Part shown: positions 17,655 to 26,256 of the stretch, piece by piece | Layout: each line of letters opens with the position of its first letter | Position numbering within the stretch: position 1 is the stretch's first letter | Origin: CALKYB01 sp964510575 | GTDB lineage: Bacteria; Bdellovibrionota_C; UBA2361; SZUA-149; CALKYB01 | Assembly (NCBI GenBank): GCA_964510575.1 | Contig: CAZECN010000002.1 | Location: forward strand, 1-64,000 | Reading direction: 5' to 3' | DNA: 64,000 bases | The notes under the pieces: model-generated | What the model saw: only the letters and a program-made list of their open reading frames with translations | Told to the model about the DNA's origin: nothing | The model's database searches: none | Position numbers and translations under genes: made by a program

Positions 17655-18250
17655 AATAGAAGCATCAACCGTTTGAACGAGCATTACGGTTCGCTAGTCC
17701 TCGGCCTATGGCCTGCGGAATCCGCTCACCGAAACACTCATTAAAACGGCCCAAGGTTTAATTTGGGAAACGCGAGTAGCGCAGCCAGACGGATCTGAGC
17801 TTTGCCATGCTCCTTTTTGGCTGCGAAGCGATAACTTTTTGAACTTTTATACTACTTGGTATGCTTGTATTTTGAACCATTGGTAACGTTCTGATTTTTC
17901 AATGATTTTTAGGCATTAACTAACATTGGATAAACTTGATCAAGCATTATATAACTAGGGAATTGAGTTTTGGCCCAATAATCCCGATCTCTTCATAATT
18001 TCTAACCGAGTATTTTAATTTTAGTAGCTAAAAGGCTGCTAAAATTTTTGATCGCAGCCTTTCAATACCTCCAAACTGTTCACTTCATTTAATTGTTTAC
18101 CAGTCGGTATTGCCAGGCTGTGGCTAAACGAAAAAAGTTTTAAAATCTTTTTTCCTTTAGCTTCGTTTTGATCATCTTGCGGAGCCTGGACTCTTAAACT
18201 TAGGCCTCCAGGCTCCGCAAAAACAAAACAAACTGAAAAAAGGAAGAAAC
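17655..18250. other. 596-bp intergenic region with several inverted repeats
   Basis: No credible reading frame occurs here. The first 180 bp is richer in G+C than its surroundings and contains GGCCTATGGCC, the palindrome GCGGAATCCGC and a hairpin pairing CGCAGCCA (about 17776-17783) with TGGCTGCG (about 17819-17826). The middle part is AT-rich. The end holds the strong hairpin at 18179-18218. A non-coding RNA or a decayed mobile element are both possible. Confidence 0.5.
18179..18218 (+). promoter_or_regulatory. Perfect 12-bp stem hairpin in the 5' region of a small gene
   Basis: GCGGAGCCTGGA (18179-18190) pairs perfectly with TCCAGGCTCCGC (18207-18218) around a 16-base loop. The downstream bases are A-rich, not T-rich, so it is not a normal plus-strand terminator. 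It lies 32 bp before the ATG of the 94-residue protein and just before its ribosome site AAGGAAG, which fits a leader hairpin that stabilises or controls the message. Confidence 0.5.
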
Positions 18251-18535
18251 ATGAGCAAAAAACTTTGTAGTATATCAGAAGATTTAGTGAATAGTTTACT
18301 CGACCAGCAAGGCTTGGCTAAAGACCATATTGATTCCGTCGAAACTTCAATACTATCTTCGGATCCACTCTTAGTCAGTGTAGTTGTCAAGTTGAATAAA
18401 CCCTTAGCAATAACCTGTGAAGAACTAATGGAGCGTCTAACGAAAGACGCTGATTCGTGGAATGTTAGCACCCACCTTTACTATTTTAACAAAGGAGGGT
18501 TTTGGATTAATTTCAGTAACGCAGAAACAAGCTAG
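18251..18535 (+). CDS. Small hypothetical protein
   Basis: The 94-residue soluble protein (MSKKLCSISEDLVNSLL to YYFNKGGFWINFSNAETS) has a good ribosome site, AAGGAAG, before the ATG and is flanked by a leader hairpin and a downstream terminator. These support a real single-gene unit. Alternating helix and strand segments suggest a small alpha/beta fold. No family is recognised. Its link to the secretion locus, if any, is only by position. Confidence 0.55.
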   Translation: MSKKLCSISEDLVNSLLDQQGLAKDHIDSVETSILSSDPLLVSVVVKLNKPLAITCEELMERLTKDADSWNVSTHLYYFNKGGFWINFSNAETS

Positions 18536-18566
18536 TTGTTGGCAAGGACGCTAGCAAAATAGATGA

Positions 18567-18600
18567 AAAGGGTGACCGATATTTAGTCACCCTTTAATCT
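18567..18600 (+). terminator. Rho-independent terminator after the 94-residue gene
   Basis: AAAGGGTGAC (18567-18576) pairs perfectly with GTCACCCTTT (18586-18595), a 10-bp stem with a 9-base loop, followed by AATCTTTCCTTT. The U-tract is interrupted but the stem is strong and rightly placed 31 bp after the stop codon. Confidence 0.65.
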
Positions 18601-18669
18601 TTCCTTTGGCATTTTTTAATTTGGTTTTTCGTTTCAACCACATGCCTCTTCCGTATTTTGGTAGAGCCT

Positions 18670-18790
18670 TTATACGTTTAAAAACAAAAATTCAGCTGAT
18701 ATCAAGATGATCACTAAAACAGCTTGAGGGTAGACCTTACTGCCAAAGAACGATCACTAATGGGCGCTATTCACCAGAAATTCCCGCATT
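18670..18790 (-). pseudogene. Decayed fragment duplicating the 3' end of the adjacent membrane-protein gene
   Basis: Bases 18728-18758 are identical over 31 bp to 18956-18986 inside the neighbouring minus-strand gene. Translating the minus strand gives SDRSLAVRST, then after a one-base deletion QAVLVIILISAEFLFLNV and a stop, aligned with QAILVSVLLVAGFLFLNA and the stop of the intact gene. The similarity fades upstream (towards 18790). This is the remnant of a tandem duplicate that has lost most of its body and picked up a frameshift. Confidence 0.75.
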
Positions 18791-18896
18791 TAGTCCAAGA
18801 AGCTTTCCTTTCTACACTTTATAGCACTACCACAGAGTTAAATTTAGTTTTTTTGGGAGGAAGGGTTAACCTACTAAAACCATTAAAAACTCAAGC

Positions 18897-19904
18897 TTAA
18901 GCATTCAAAAAGAGAAACCCTGCAACAAGCAGCACACTCACCAAAATGGCTTGATGGGTAGACCTTACTGCCAAAGAACGATCACTCTCTTTTTGCTCCA
19001 GAAAGCTCTGCATAATTCCCGGTAAAAAATAAAATGGAAGAATAAGACCAATAAAAGTAGCTGGAACTTTTCCTGTTGGAATTCCTATCAATAAAAGCAG
19101 CGGTGGTAGAAGAAGAAAAGTTGAAGCCATAAAAGATATGCCAGCAGGAACTTTTTTTGTTTCTCCTTTTTTAGTTTTCTCTCGACTAACTCGCCAGCCA
19201 GAATTTATCAGGACTTCCTTACTATCTATGATCAAAGCCCCGATGCCCATTAAAGCTGGGACAAGTCCCGAAATTACTACAGTCCAGTATAGCTTTCCGG
19301 ATTGAGCATAGAATCCTGTACAAACAGTAGTAATTAAAAGAAGAATTAAGGCAATTGAGACTGTCAATAAATCAGAAGGGACTTTAATATTTTTAAGCTC
19401 CACGTAGGCCATCAATGCGCAAATTGACGGAACGATCACTACAGCAGCTTCCATATTAAAGGACTTGTAGAAAACAAGAATCGTCATAACCAACGCTAAA
19501 TAAACCAGCGCCGCTGGAATCGACCAAGCACTGGACACTCTCTTATGAAGAGCGATGCCACTGCTTAGAATCATACAGGCAAAAAGAAGGTAAAATGGAG
19601 TAAGCTCAATCTGTATAGAGGACTTAGCCAATATAGACCCTGCCACTAGGGGTAAAAATAGAAGCATCTTCCAGCCTAAAGTAGCTCTAAGACCAAGCTC
19701 TTGCTCAGCTTCAGTCATGCTTTCAGCGTAAGCTTCCTGCCTTTGCTTCAAATAGTTAATTGGAGTTTTCTTCTCAGATCTTTTAAGTGGTTGTGATTTC
19801 TCCGCCTTAGGCCTTTTTCGAGCCTGAGATGAAGAGCTAGGGGGTAGAGCTACAGCCTGAGACTGACTCGATTTCTTTCTCTTTTTTTTTCTCTTCTTAG
19901 GCAT
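18897..19904 (-). CDS. Polytopic membrane protein with basic N-terminus, unknown function
   Basis: The 335-residue protein begins with a Lys/Arg/Ser-rich segment (MPKKRKKKRKK and on to about residue 68), then about eight or nine hydrophobic segments between residues 78 and 333. The C-terminal part has IPTGKVPATFIGLILPFYFLPG. No transporter or enzyme motif is visible. The gene stands alone between the decayed duplicate downstream and menG/ubiE, transcribed divergently from menG. The duplicated, decayed 3' copy next to it indicates past tandem duplication at this locus. Confidence 0.65.
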   Translation of the reverse strand: MPKKRKKKRKKSSQSQAVALPPSSSSQARKRPKAEKSQPLKRSEKKTPINYLKQRQEAYAESMTEAEQELGLRATLGWKMLLFLPLVAGSILAKSSIQIELTPFYLLFACMILSSGIALHKRVSSAWSIPAALVYLALVMTILVFYKSFNMEAAVVIVPSICALMAYVELKNIKVPSDLLTVSIALILLLITTVCTGFYAQSGKLYWTVVISGLVPALMGIGALIIDSKEVLINSGWRVSREKTKKGETKKVPAGISFMASTFLLLPPLLLLIGIPTGKVPATFIGLILPFYFLPGIMQSFLEQKESDRSLAVRSTHQAILVSVLLVAGFLFLNA

Positions 19905-19988
19905 TAGTTAACATTTGGAAGCCCACAAATCTTCAAAAAGACTATGTCAGTGCTTGGCTAAAGCCAACAGAAATTATGCTTCAAATCC

Positions 19989-20024
19989 TTGAAAATTTCT
20001 GTAACTAGACTAAATTAGTCTAGT
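19989..20024 (+). promoter_or_regulatory. Candidate leaderless promoter and palindrome at the menG/ubiE start
   Basis: TTGAAA (19989-19994), a 16-base spacer and TAAATT (20011-20016) lie so that the start of transcription would fall near the GTG at 20023. A perfect palindrome, ACTAGAC-TAAATTA-GTCTAGT (20004-20024), covers the -10 and the start codon and could be an operator. No Shine-Dalgarno sequence is visible. Confidence 0.4.
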
Positions 20025-20757
20025 GAATAAGCCAGCCAAAAAAACCAACCACTCTGGACCTGACGGAGAGCAAGTCCAGGCAATGTTCGACCGTATAGCC
20101 CCGCGCTATGACCTGGCTAATACAGTGCTAAGCTTTGGCACTCACCATGGTTGGCGAAAAAAAGTAGTTAAATACTCAGGCGCTCGACAAGGGGAGAAAG
20201 TTCTGGATGTCGCAACTGGAACCGGAGACCTAGCTTTTGCCTTTAGCAGAGTGGTTGGTCGTGGGGCTGGCTCAGTCACTGGCGTAGACTTCGTTCCTAA
20301 GATGATTGAGCTTGCCGATCAAAAGCTCAAAAAAAGACCACAAGAAGGTTTGTCGTTTCAAGTAGCCAACGCCATGGAGCTTCCGTTCGAAGAGGAGTCT
20401 TTTAACGTAGTCTCTATCAGTTTCGGAATCAGGAATGTAGAAAGCCCTGCTAAGGCGCTACAAGAATTTTACAGAGTACTTAAACCAGGCGGACGAGTTG
20501 TTGTGCTTGAGTTTGGACAACCTAAAGTACCTATTTTCTCCACTAGTTACAGGCTTTACAGCAAGTATCTCATGCCAGCAATCGGCTCTAAGCTTACTGG
20601 AGATAGGGATGCTTATGAGTATCTTCCTGAAACAGCTGAGCAGTTTCCTTGCCGAGCGGAGTTCACTGAGCTGATGGCAGAAGCTGGATTTGTGGATAAT
20701 CGTTGGAAAGCAGTAACAGGCGGCATCGCCTTTATGTACAGGGGCCGCAAGTCTTGA
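20023..20757 (+). CDS. menG: Demethylmenaquinone methyltransferase (MenG/UbiE)
   Basis: The 244-residue class I SAM methyltransferase carries the family hallmarks FDRIAPRYDLANTVLSFGTHHGWRK near residue 22, motif I VLDVATGTGDLAF (about 66), and the later YRVLKPGGRVVVLEFGQP and YEYLPET. It makes menaquinone from demethylmenaquinone, the last step of the pathway whose other genes lie at 24.8-31.3 kb. Since those are the MenD-type pathway genes and no ubiquinone genes are seen, I prefer menG over ubiE. The start is GTG, possibly leaderless. Confidence 0.92.
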   Translation: MNKPAKKTNHSGPDGEQVQAMFDRIAPRYDLANTVLSFGTHHGWRKKVVKYSGARQGEKVLDVATGTGDLAFAFSRVVGRGAGSVTGVDFVPKMIELADQKLKKRPQEGLSFQVANAMELPFEEESFNVVSISFGIRNVESPAKALQEFYRVLKPGGRVVVLEFGQPKVPIFSTSYRLYSKYLMPAIGSKLTGDRDAYEYLPETAEQFPCRAEFTELMAEAGFVDNRWKAVTGGIAFMYRGRKS

Positions 20758-20893
20758 ACTTGTGAACTGCCCTTCTCTCAATTCTAAAGAAGCTCGCTAC
20801 AGATTTTTGGAGATGCTGGACTCAACCTAAGGTGTTATCTTAGTTAAGCTGTTTTTAATTTCTTTTTTTAGAGCTTCTTAAGACTTTCTTCAA

Positions 20894-21823
20894 ATGAGAT
20901 TTGGCATAATCGACCTTGGAACCAACTCAGTTCGCCTCGACATTTACGAGATGCACAGCGATGGTGAATGCAGTCTTCTCTCAAGGGAGAAGATTATGGT
21001 TCGCCTAGGAGAAGACGTTTATGACAAAGGTAAAATAAGTAAAGATGCCCAAAAAAGAACCTTAAAGGCTTTTAAGCACTTTGAAACAGAATGCCAAGAA
21101 TGGTCAGTTGAAAAGGTAAACGCGATAGCAACTAGCGCAATGCGTGAGGCTAAAAACTCTGATGAGTTTGCAGAAAAAGTCCTAGAGGAAACTGGCTTTA
21201 AATTGAAAGTCATCTCCGGAAAAGCAGAGGCTACATTAATTCTCAGAGGCATTGAAGAAGACGACAGAGTTGGAAAGTCAGTCTTTGGCTTTTATGACAT
21301 CGGAGGTGGTAGCACTGAGATAGGAGTGGTTCGGGGTGATAAACATTATTTTCTAGAGAGTCTTCCCTTGGGAGCTGTAAGGCTAAAAGAAATGTTTTTT
21401 GAGAAGGACTATTCCTCAAAGAACGTTGGAAAGGCTCGAAAACATATTATCGAGGTTCTAGACGAGGCAACATACGAAAAGAAAATACCTCATATTGAAC
21501 TAATGCTCGGAAGCAGCGGCACTATGAGGGCACTCTACCGACTTATTGAGAAAAACGAGAAAATTAAAATTAAAGCTCTTGGTAGTCTAATAGACGAGCT
21601 TTTAGACGCGACCCCAAAAGAAATTAAAAACTGGCCAGGTCTCAACCCCGAGCGAGCTGACATTATTGTACCGGGAGCTATTTTAGCTCAGGAGCTAATG
21701 ATTCATTTTAGAACTCCTACCATAGACTTCACAGAGTATGCCTTAAGGGATGGTCTGCTTTTTGATACGATTGAAAAAAATCAGAAAAAGCTAAAAAAAT
21801 CGCATTTAAAACAGATAAAATAG
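20894..21823 (+). CDS. ppx: Ppx/GppA family exopolyphosphatase
   Basis: The 309-residue protein has the ASKHA phosphatase fold with the signatures IDLGTNSVRLDIYE (residues 5-18), TSAMREAKN (about 80), and FYDIGGGSTEIGV (about 135). The length corresponds to the short Ppx/GppA form without the C-terminal HD domain of E. coli Ppx. The family releases phosphate from polyphosphate or hydrolyses pppGpp. The polyphosphate kinase gene lies 0.8 kb away on the other strand, with one unknown gene between, which favours a polyphosphate role. Confidence 0.88.
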   Translation: MRFGIIDLGTNSVRLDIYEMHSDGECSLLSREKIMVRLGEDVYDKGKISKDAQKRTLKAFKHFETECQEWSVEKVNAIATSAMREAKNSDEFAEKVLEETGFKLKVISGKAEATLILRGIEEDDRVGKSVFGFYDIGGGSTEIGVVRGDKHYFLESLPLGAVRLKEMFFEKDYSSKNVGKARKHIIEVLDEATYEKKIPHIELMLGSSGTMRALYRLIEKNEKIKIKALGSLIDELLDATPKEIKNWPGLNPERADIIVPGAILAQELMIHFRTPTIDFTEYALRDGLLFDTIEKNQKKLKKSHLKQIK

Positions 21824-21923
21824 TAGGAGAAACCTCTGGTTGGTTTTCTACTGATTAATACTTAGAGAGCCGCTTGGTCTTCAACGTAAAAACATCATTA
21901 AAAACACCGTTGAAAACCAGCGA

Positions 21924-22403
21924 CTAAGTTTTGAGCCTCTCTATTCGGAAAAATATTTCCCTGTTAACTTTAACACAAGCTCTGTCTCTAACTGGCTCAG
22001 GCAAGGCTACAAGGTACGTTGGCTCTACTTTGATTCCAATTTCTAGAAAACCCCATAGTTTAGCAATTGCAGTAGAGATAGTTGAAGCATTACTAATAAT
22101 AAGAGTTTGACAGACAAGGGTCTTAGAATCTCCCAAAAAGTGCTTAACTATCAAAAGACTATGATCAACTTTAAGCACCCTGGTAATCGGCCCCTTTGTG
22201 ACATTTAGCATTGAATTGTAGCGTTGCCATTTCTTTCCCATCTCTGTTGGGATATCAGTCTCATTTCGCAGAACGTAATGATACTTATTCACGAAATTGA
22301 GGATGGCTTGGTCTGGCAAATTCAATATAGCAATCTTAGTTCCACGTAACTTCTCTGCAGCTACTAAGTCTTTCGCCTTAACAACCTCTAATTGAAATTG
22401 CAT
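21924..22403 (-). CDS. Hypothetical protein between ppx and ppk
   Basis: I place the start at ATG 22403 because GGAG sits 6 bases upstream; longer readings (22415 or 22484) lack such a site and add an unlikely basic leader. The 159-residue protein (MQFQLEVVKAKDLVAAEKLRG...) contains QAILNFVNKYHYVLRNE, GPITRVLKVDHSLLIVKHFLGDSKTLVCQ and a C-terminal EPVRDRACVKVNREIFFRIE. The Val/Ile-rich alternation suggests a beta fold with a dimerising helix; the chorismate pyruvate-lyase-like superfamily (UbiC) is a distant thought that I cannot support. Function unknown. Confidence 0.55.
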   Translation of the reverse strand: MQFQLEVVKAKDLVAAEKLRGTKIAILNLPDQAILNFVNKYHYVLRNETDIPTEMGKKWQRYNSMLNVTKGPITRVLKVDHSLLIVKHFLGDSKTLVCQTLIISNASTISTAIAKLWGFLEIGIKVEPTYLVALPEPVRDRACVKVNREIFFRIERLKT

Positions 22404-22600
22404 AGCAATCTCCATTGTCAGACCAAGTCGGTCTCTAAATATTAAAAAGAATCTTCTACCGGTATTAAGAAAGGAAAGATGCAAAAAGAGAACTTGGCTA
22501 AGTGGCCATAGTCAAGACGATACGCCGCTAAACCAGCAAGTCAACCGAGACTCAATTCAAAAACCTAAGCCTGTGTAATTAGATGGAATTTGTAGAAAAT

Positions 22601-24709
22601 TTAACGATCCAAGGGAGTCTTTACATACTGTTTTTCAGCTAAAGAAGTAAATACTGCTTGGGCCTGAACCTCGTTTCCTTCTCGCACCGGGGTCTTCCGC
22701 CAAACGCCCTGCCTGGTCAGTTTTCTGGCTTTAACATTGTCTTGCAAGTAAACAGGAATGACGTTTTCACTAATAAAATCGTAGATTCTGTCGTCTTTAA
22801 TTGGAAAGGCTATTTCTAGGCGGGAGAAAAAATTTCTCGGCATCCAGTCTGCACTGGACAGATAAATCTCTCCTTCATGCTGAAAATAATAAACCCTGCT
22901 GTGCTCCAGGAATCTATCAACTATGCTTGTAACCGTAATATTATCACTTACTCCCTTTACTCCAGGAAGCAGAGCACAGGCCCCACGTACGTTAAGATGA
23001 ACCTTAACCCCTGCCTGCGAAGCCTTATATAGGCTGGCTATGATTTTAGGGTCTATCAGCGCATTCATCTTGGCATAAATGAAAGATGGCTCTCCTTTTT
23101 TGGCACTAGCAATTTCGCCAGCAATTAACTTCAAAAGTTTTTTATGTAATCCTGTAGGGGCAATCAAAAGAGACTCCAAATTTTCCGGAAGTTCTTTGTT
23201 GGCAATACTATCAAAGAAAACTCTCGCATCACTGCCAATTGTTTCATCCGCAGTGATAATCGCCATATCTGTATAAACTCGAGCAGTCTGGGCATTATAG
23301 TTTCCAGTAGAGAGATGGGTAAAACTCTGAATGTCCTTGCCTTTCTTGCGAGTAATATTAGCAAGCTTTGCATGCATTTTGAGTGCACTGCTGGCAAAAA
23401 TTACTTCAACTCCCGCAGAACGAAGCTGTTCGGCTAAACTAATATTATTTATTTCATCAAAGCGAGCACGAGGTTCAATAAAGACTCTTACCTTTTTACC
23501 TTTCTCTGCTGCCCGACAAAGTAAGCTAGTTACATCTGATAACGCGTCAGTACGATAAACGGTCTGTTGAATCGACTCTACGTGCTTGTCTAAAACCGCA
23601 GCTTCTAGAAAATTAGTGTAGGACAAAAAAGAATCATAGGGATGATGAAAAAAGAAATCTTTTTTCTCAAGCTCTGAAAGAATATCGCCCTTCTTGTCAA
23701 AAGGAAAAGGGAGGCATTGTTTAAGAGGTGGATAGAACAGCTTTTTCGAAACATCGAGTTTCTCAAGCGCAGAAGGAAGGGCTATTAAATCTTTCAAAGA
23801 CAGACTGTACTTGTGACCAAAACATTGTTCAGGATCTATCTTAAAAAATTCAGAAACCCTCTCTAAATCGGCTTGATTTTTGGTAGGGACAATATACTGA
23901 ATTCGAAGAACTTTTCTGTGCTCGCGAGAATCTATCTTTTTTCGAACGATTTCAGGTATTAGCTCCGAATCTTCATTTTTTAGATCAAGCACAACATCGG
24001 CATCTCTCGTCAAACGAAAGACTAGACTTTTATTTTCTTTTCCAAGAGCATTCGAGAGAAATTCTCCTACAAGATCTTCAAATCCAAATACCCAGGTTTT
24101 CTTTTTATGCTTCCTAGGGAAAAACCCCGGCATTCCTCTTGGAACAATTAGCAAACCACGATCAGTAAACAAGATAGCTTTTTGCAGGTTTCCTATATGT
24201 TGAAGTCTAGCGGCTTGTTGCTCAGAAAACCCAGGCAATAAAGGCAAAACTTCTTCAAAAAATACTTCCCTCGCAAGAGCTCTCAGCTCTTGGTCGGTGC
24301 TGCAGTTTTTAACTATCTGGATGTTTTGTTCTGAAAGCTCACGAATAAGGGAATCAAATAGCCTCCTCTGTTTTCCAATGAAACGAGGAACTGAGCGAAG
24401 CATCTCTTCCTGAATTTGAAGCTGGCGCAGATATTCATCTTTTCTGACTTTGCTTTTTTCAAGTCCTCTAACCTTCTTTCGAAGCGAGGCAAAGCGAACC
24501 ATAAAAAATTCATCGAAGTTAGAGCTTGTGATACCAAGAAATTTCAAACGCTCAAGCAAGGGATTACTCTTATCTTCACCCTGGGCCAGAACACGCTCGT
24601 TGAACTGAAGCCAGCTGAGATCGCGATCAATTAGGAAGCTTTCTCTGTCAATTAAGAGAGAAACTAAACTATCTTCTTGTTGGGTGGAATCTTCTGACAT
24701 ATTTGACAT
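22601..24709 (-). CDS. ppk1: Polyphosphate kinase (Ppk1)
   Basis: The 702-residue protein matches the Ppk1 length. Visible family blocks are RDLSWLQFNERVL (residue 29), SSNFDEFFMVR (about 62), HPYDSF (about 356), and the catalytic region LKMHAKLANITRK with HLSTGNYNAQTARVYTD (about 450-482). The first His in KMHAK is the expected phosphorylation site; a second is in the C-terminal domain (HSRVYYFQHEGEIYLSSADWMPRN). It polymerises phosphate from ATP into polyphosphate at the membrane. Ppx is encoded nearby, so both synthesis and breakdown are present. Confidence 0.95.
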   Translation of the reverse strand: MSNMSEDSTQQEDSLVSLLIDRESFLIDRDLSWLQFNERVLAQGEDKSNPLLERLKFLGITSSNFDEFFMVRFASLRKKVRGLEKSKVRKDEYLRQLQIQEEMLRSVPRFIGKQRRLFDSLIRELSEQNIQIVKNCSTDQELRALAREVFFEEVLPLLPGFSEQQAARLQHIGNLQKAILFTDRGLLIVPRGMPGFFPRKHKKKTWVFGFEDLVGEFLSNALGKENKSLVFRLTRDADVVLDLKNEDSELIPEIVRKKIDSREHRKVLRIQYIVPTKNQADLERVSEFFKIDPEQCFGHKYSLSLKDLIALPSALEKLDVSKKLFYPPLKQCLPFPFDKKGDILSELEKKDFFFHHPYDSFLSYTNFLEAAVLDKHVESIQQTVYRTDALSDVTSLLCRAAEKGKKVRVFIEPRARFDEINNISLAEQLRSAGVEVIFASSALKMHAKLANITRKKGKDIQSFTHLSTGNYNAQTARVYTDMAIITADETIGSDARVFFDSIANKELPENLESLLIAPTGLHKKLLKLIAGEIASAKKGEPSFIYAKMNALIDPKIIASLYKASQAGVKVHLNVRGACALLPGVKGVSDNITVTSIVDRFLEHSRVYYFQHEGEIYLSSADWMPRNFFSRLEIAFPIKDDRIYDFISENVIPVYLQDNVKARKLTRQGVWRKTPVREGNEVQAQAVFTSLAEKQYVKTPLDR

Positions 24710-24766
24710 ATCTGGCGAGCTTATCAGAAGCGAGTCTTAGGGTCTCGATAAAGAAACGTAAGCTCC

Positions 24767-26110
24767 CTATCCTCTATGGTCTAGCTTGCCATTAGCTAAG
24801 TATTTAAACTTCTCAACTACTCGAATAGCTGAAGGCACTTTGAACTCTGAAAGGCTCTCTTTCATTCTATGCAGGAGCCTTTGTTCTAGATCTTCAGATG
24901 CTCCAATTGCTTTCACCAAGAGAACTGGTCGCTGCCCCCATTTTTGATCGCTTTCAGCTACAACAATTGCTTCTTCTACTCCTTCTACCTGACGGGCAAC
25001 TGATTCGATTTCTTCAGGATGAACATTTTCGCCACCACTAATAATAACTCGGCTCTTTCTACCTTTTAGAGAAAGCCTACCAGCACTATCGATTTCGCCC
25101 AAGTCTCCTGTAGCAAACCATCTACTAGAATAATCAGCCTCCTCACCCAGGTAACCAAGAAACAGATTTGGCCCACGAAGCGCAATCTCTCCACTATCAA
25201 TAATTTTTATCTCGATCCCCGCTAAAGGATTTCCATAACTTGAAATAGCTGGATCAGCATCCACAATGGTATTCGAGAAAGCAGTGGAGCCAACCTCTGT
25301 TGAGCCATAGCTAGTTAGAACTGGAATTCCAGTCTGCACAGCAGCCAATGTCAAATTCGATGACAGAGCATCACCAGAGACTAGAGCAGCTTTTAAGGTC
25401 GAAAAATCAAGCTCTATTTCGCTCTCTACTAGTTCTTTTAGCATTACAGGAACCAAGGAAATATGACTCGGTGAAAAAAACAAAAAGTTCTCGGATAACC
25501 TAGATAACCCCTGCCTCTCCGGCACCGAAAGTTTAGCTTCAGCTAGAACAACCCTCAGCAGCACAGAGAATCCTCCGACATGGTTAAGGGGCAGCGTTAA
25601 AAGCCAGTTATCACAACCTTCAAGGCCAGTTACTTGGTTCGATGCCTTAGCCACCTCAAGCAAAGAGGAAAGTTTATGAATTGCAATTTTCGAAGGCCCA
25701 GAGCTTCCTGAGGTCGGAAATAAAATTCTGCTTTCGAGATCTAAAGAAAATGCCTGTTCTATTTTTTCAAGCTTGGTTGGAATCGGAAGGCTGGGAATAC
25801 CAAGCATCGGAGCATCCCCAAGGACTAAAATACTTTTAGCTCTCCGGACTAAATCACCTAGCTCCTCTACCGAAGCCCCTTCAGGTAAAAGCAAAAGCTC
25901 AAGACCTAGCTTTAAGCAAGCAAATATAGTCTCAATTGAAGGTTGGTCAGATGTAGCAACAAGGGCGACCCTGTCACCCTTTTTCAAATCTAATGATTCA
26001 CTCAACCAAACTGCCCGAGCATTAACCCGCTTCCCGCAACGGTTCCGCACAGCCGGACCATCTTGGCCTTCAACCAAAAACTCCGGCGTATCTTTATCTG
26101 GTAGTTCCAT
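24767..26110 (-). CDS. menE: o-Succinylbenzoate-CoA ligase (MenE)
   Basis: The start is ATG 26110, preceded by GAGGT at good spacing; a TTG just before it is in frame. The 447-residue ANL-family enzyme has the P-loop ILFPTSGSSGPSKIAIH (about residue 130), YGSTEVG (about 269), TGDLG (about 334), and GRKSRVIISGGENVHPEEIE (about 350). It activates o-succinylbenzoate with CoA for MenB. The family assignment as MenE rather than another acyl-CoA ligase rests on menB and menD directly upstream on the same strand. The final Lys motif (YLANGKLDHR) is at the very C-terminus. Confidence 0.88.
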   Translation of the reverse strand: MELPDKDTPEFLVEGQDGPAVRNRCGKRVNARAVWLSESLDLKKGDRVALVATSDQPSIETIFACLKLGLELLLLPEGASVEELGDLVRRAKSILVLGDAPMLGIPSLPIPTKLEKIEQAFSLDLESRILFPTSGSSGPSKIAIHKLSSLLEVAKASNQVTGLEGCDNWLLTLPLNHVGGFSVLLRVVLAEAKLSVPERQGLSRLSENFLFFSPSHISLVPVMLKELVESEIELDFSTLKAALVSGDALSSNLTLAAVQTGIPVLTSYGSTEVGSTAFSNTIVDADPAISSYGNPLAGIEIKIIDSGEIALRGPNLFLGYLGEEADYSSRWFATGDLGEIDSAGRLSLKGRKSRVIISGGENVHPEEIESVARQVEGVEEAIVVAESDQKWGQRPVLLVKAIGASEDLEQRLLHRMKESLSEFKVPSAIRVVEKFKYLANGKLDHRG

Positions 26111-26134
26111 CAAATCGACCTCAGGCTAATATTT

Positions 26135-26256
26135 CTAGGGGATTGGGTGGAACTATTGTCGAGGCGCTCAAGGGTCGACGAATGAGGCGTGCTGCTGCAC
26201 GCCGCAATAAGGAGAGCCCGCAGAGCAACGAAGAGAATAGTCCTCCCAATCCCTAG
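26135..26256. repeat. 122-bp inverted-repeat element between menB and menE
   Basis: The left arm CTAGGGGATTGGGTGG and on (26135-26157) is complementary, with few mismatches, to the right arm 26236-26256, which ends CCCAATCCCTAG. Inside is a perfect small hairpin GGCGTGC-TGCT-GCACGCC (26186-26203). The element is richer in G+C than the genes around it, overlaps the menB stop codon, and fills the gap to menE. It may be a processed RNA structure or a small non-autonomous mobile element. Confidence 0.6.

Noticed and set aside
17655..17840. tRNA or other standard RNA gene in the hairpin-rich gap
   Set aside because: I could not draw a cloverleaf with an acceptor stem and T-loop signature.
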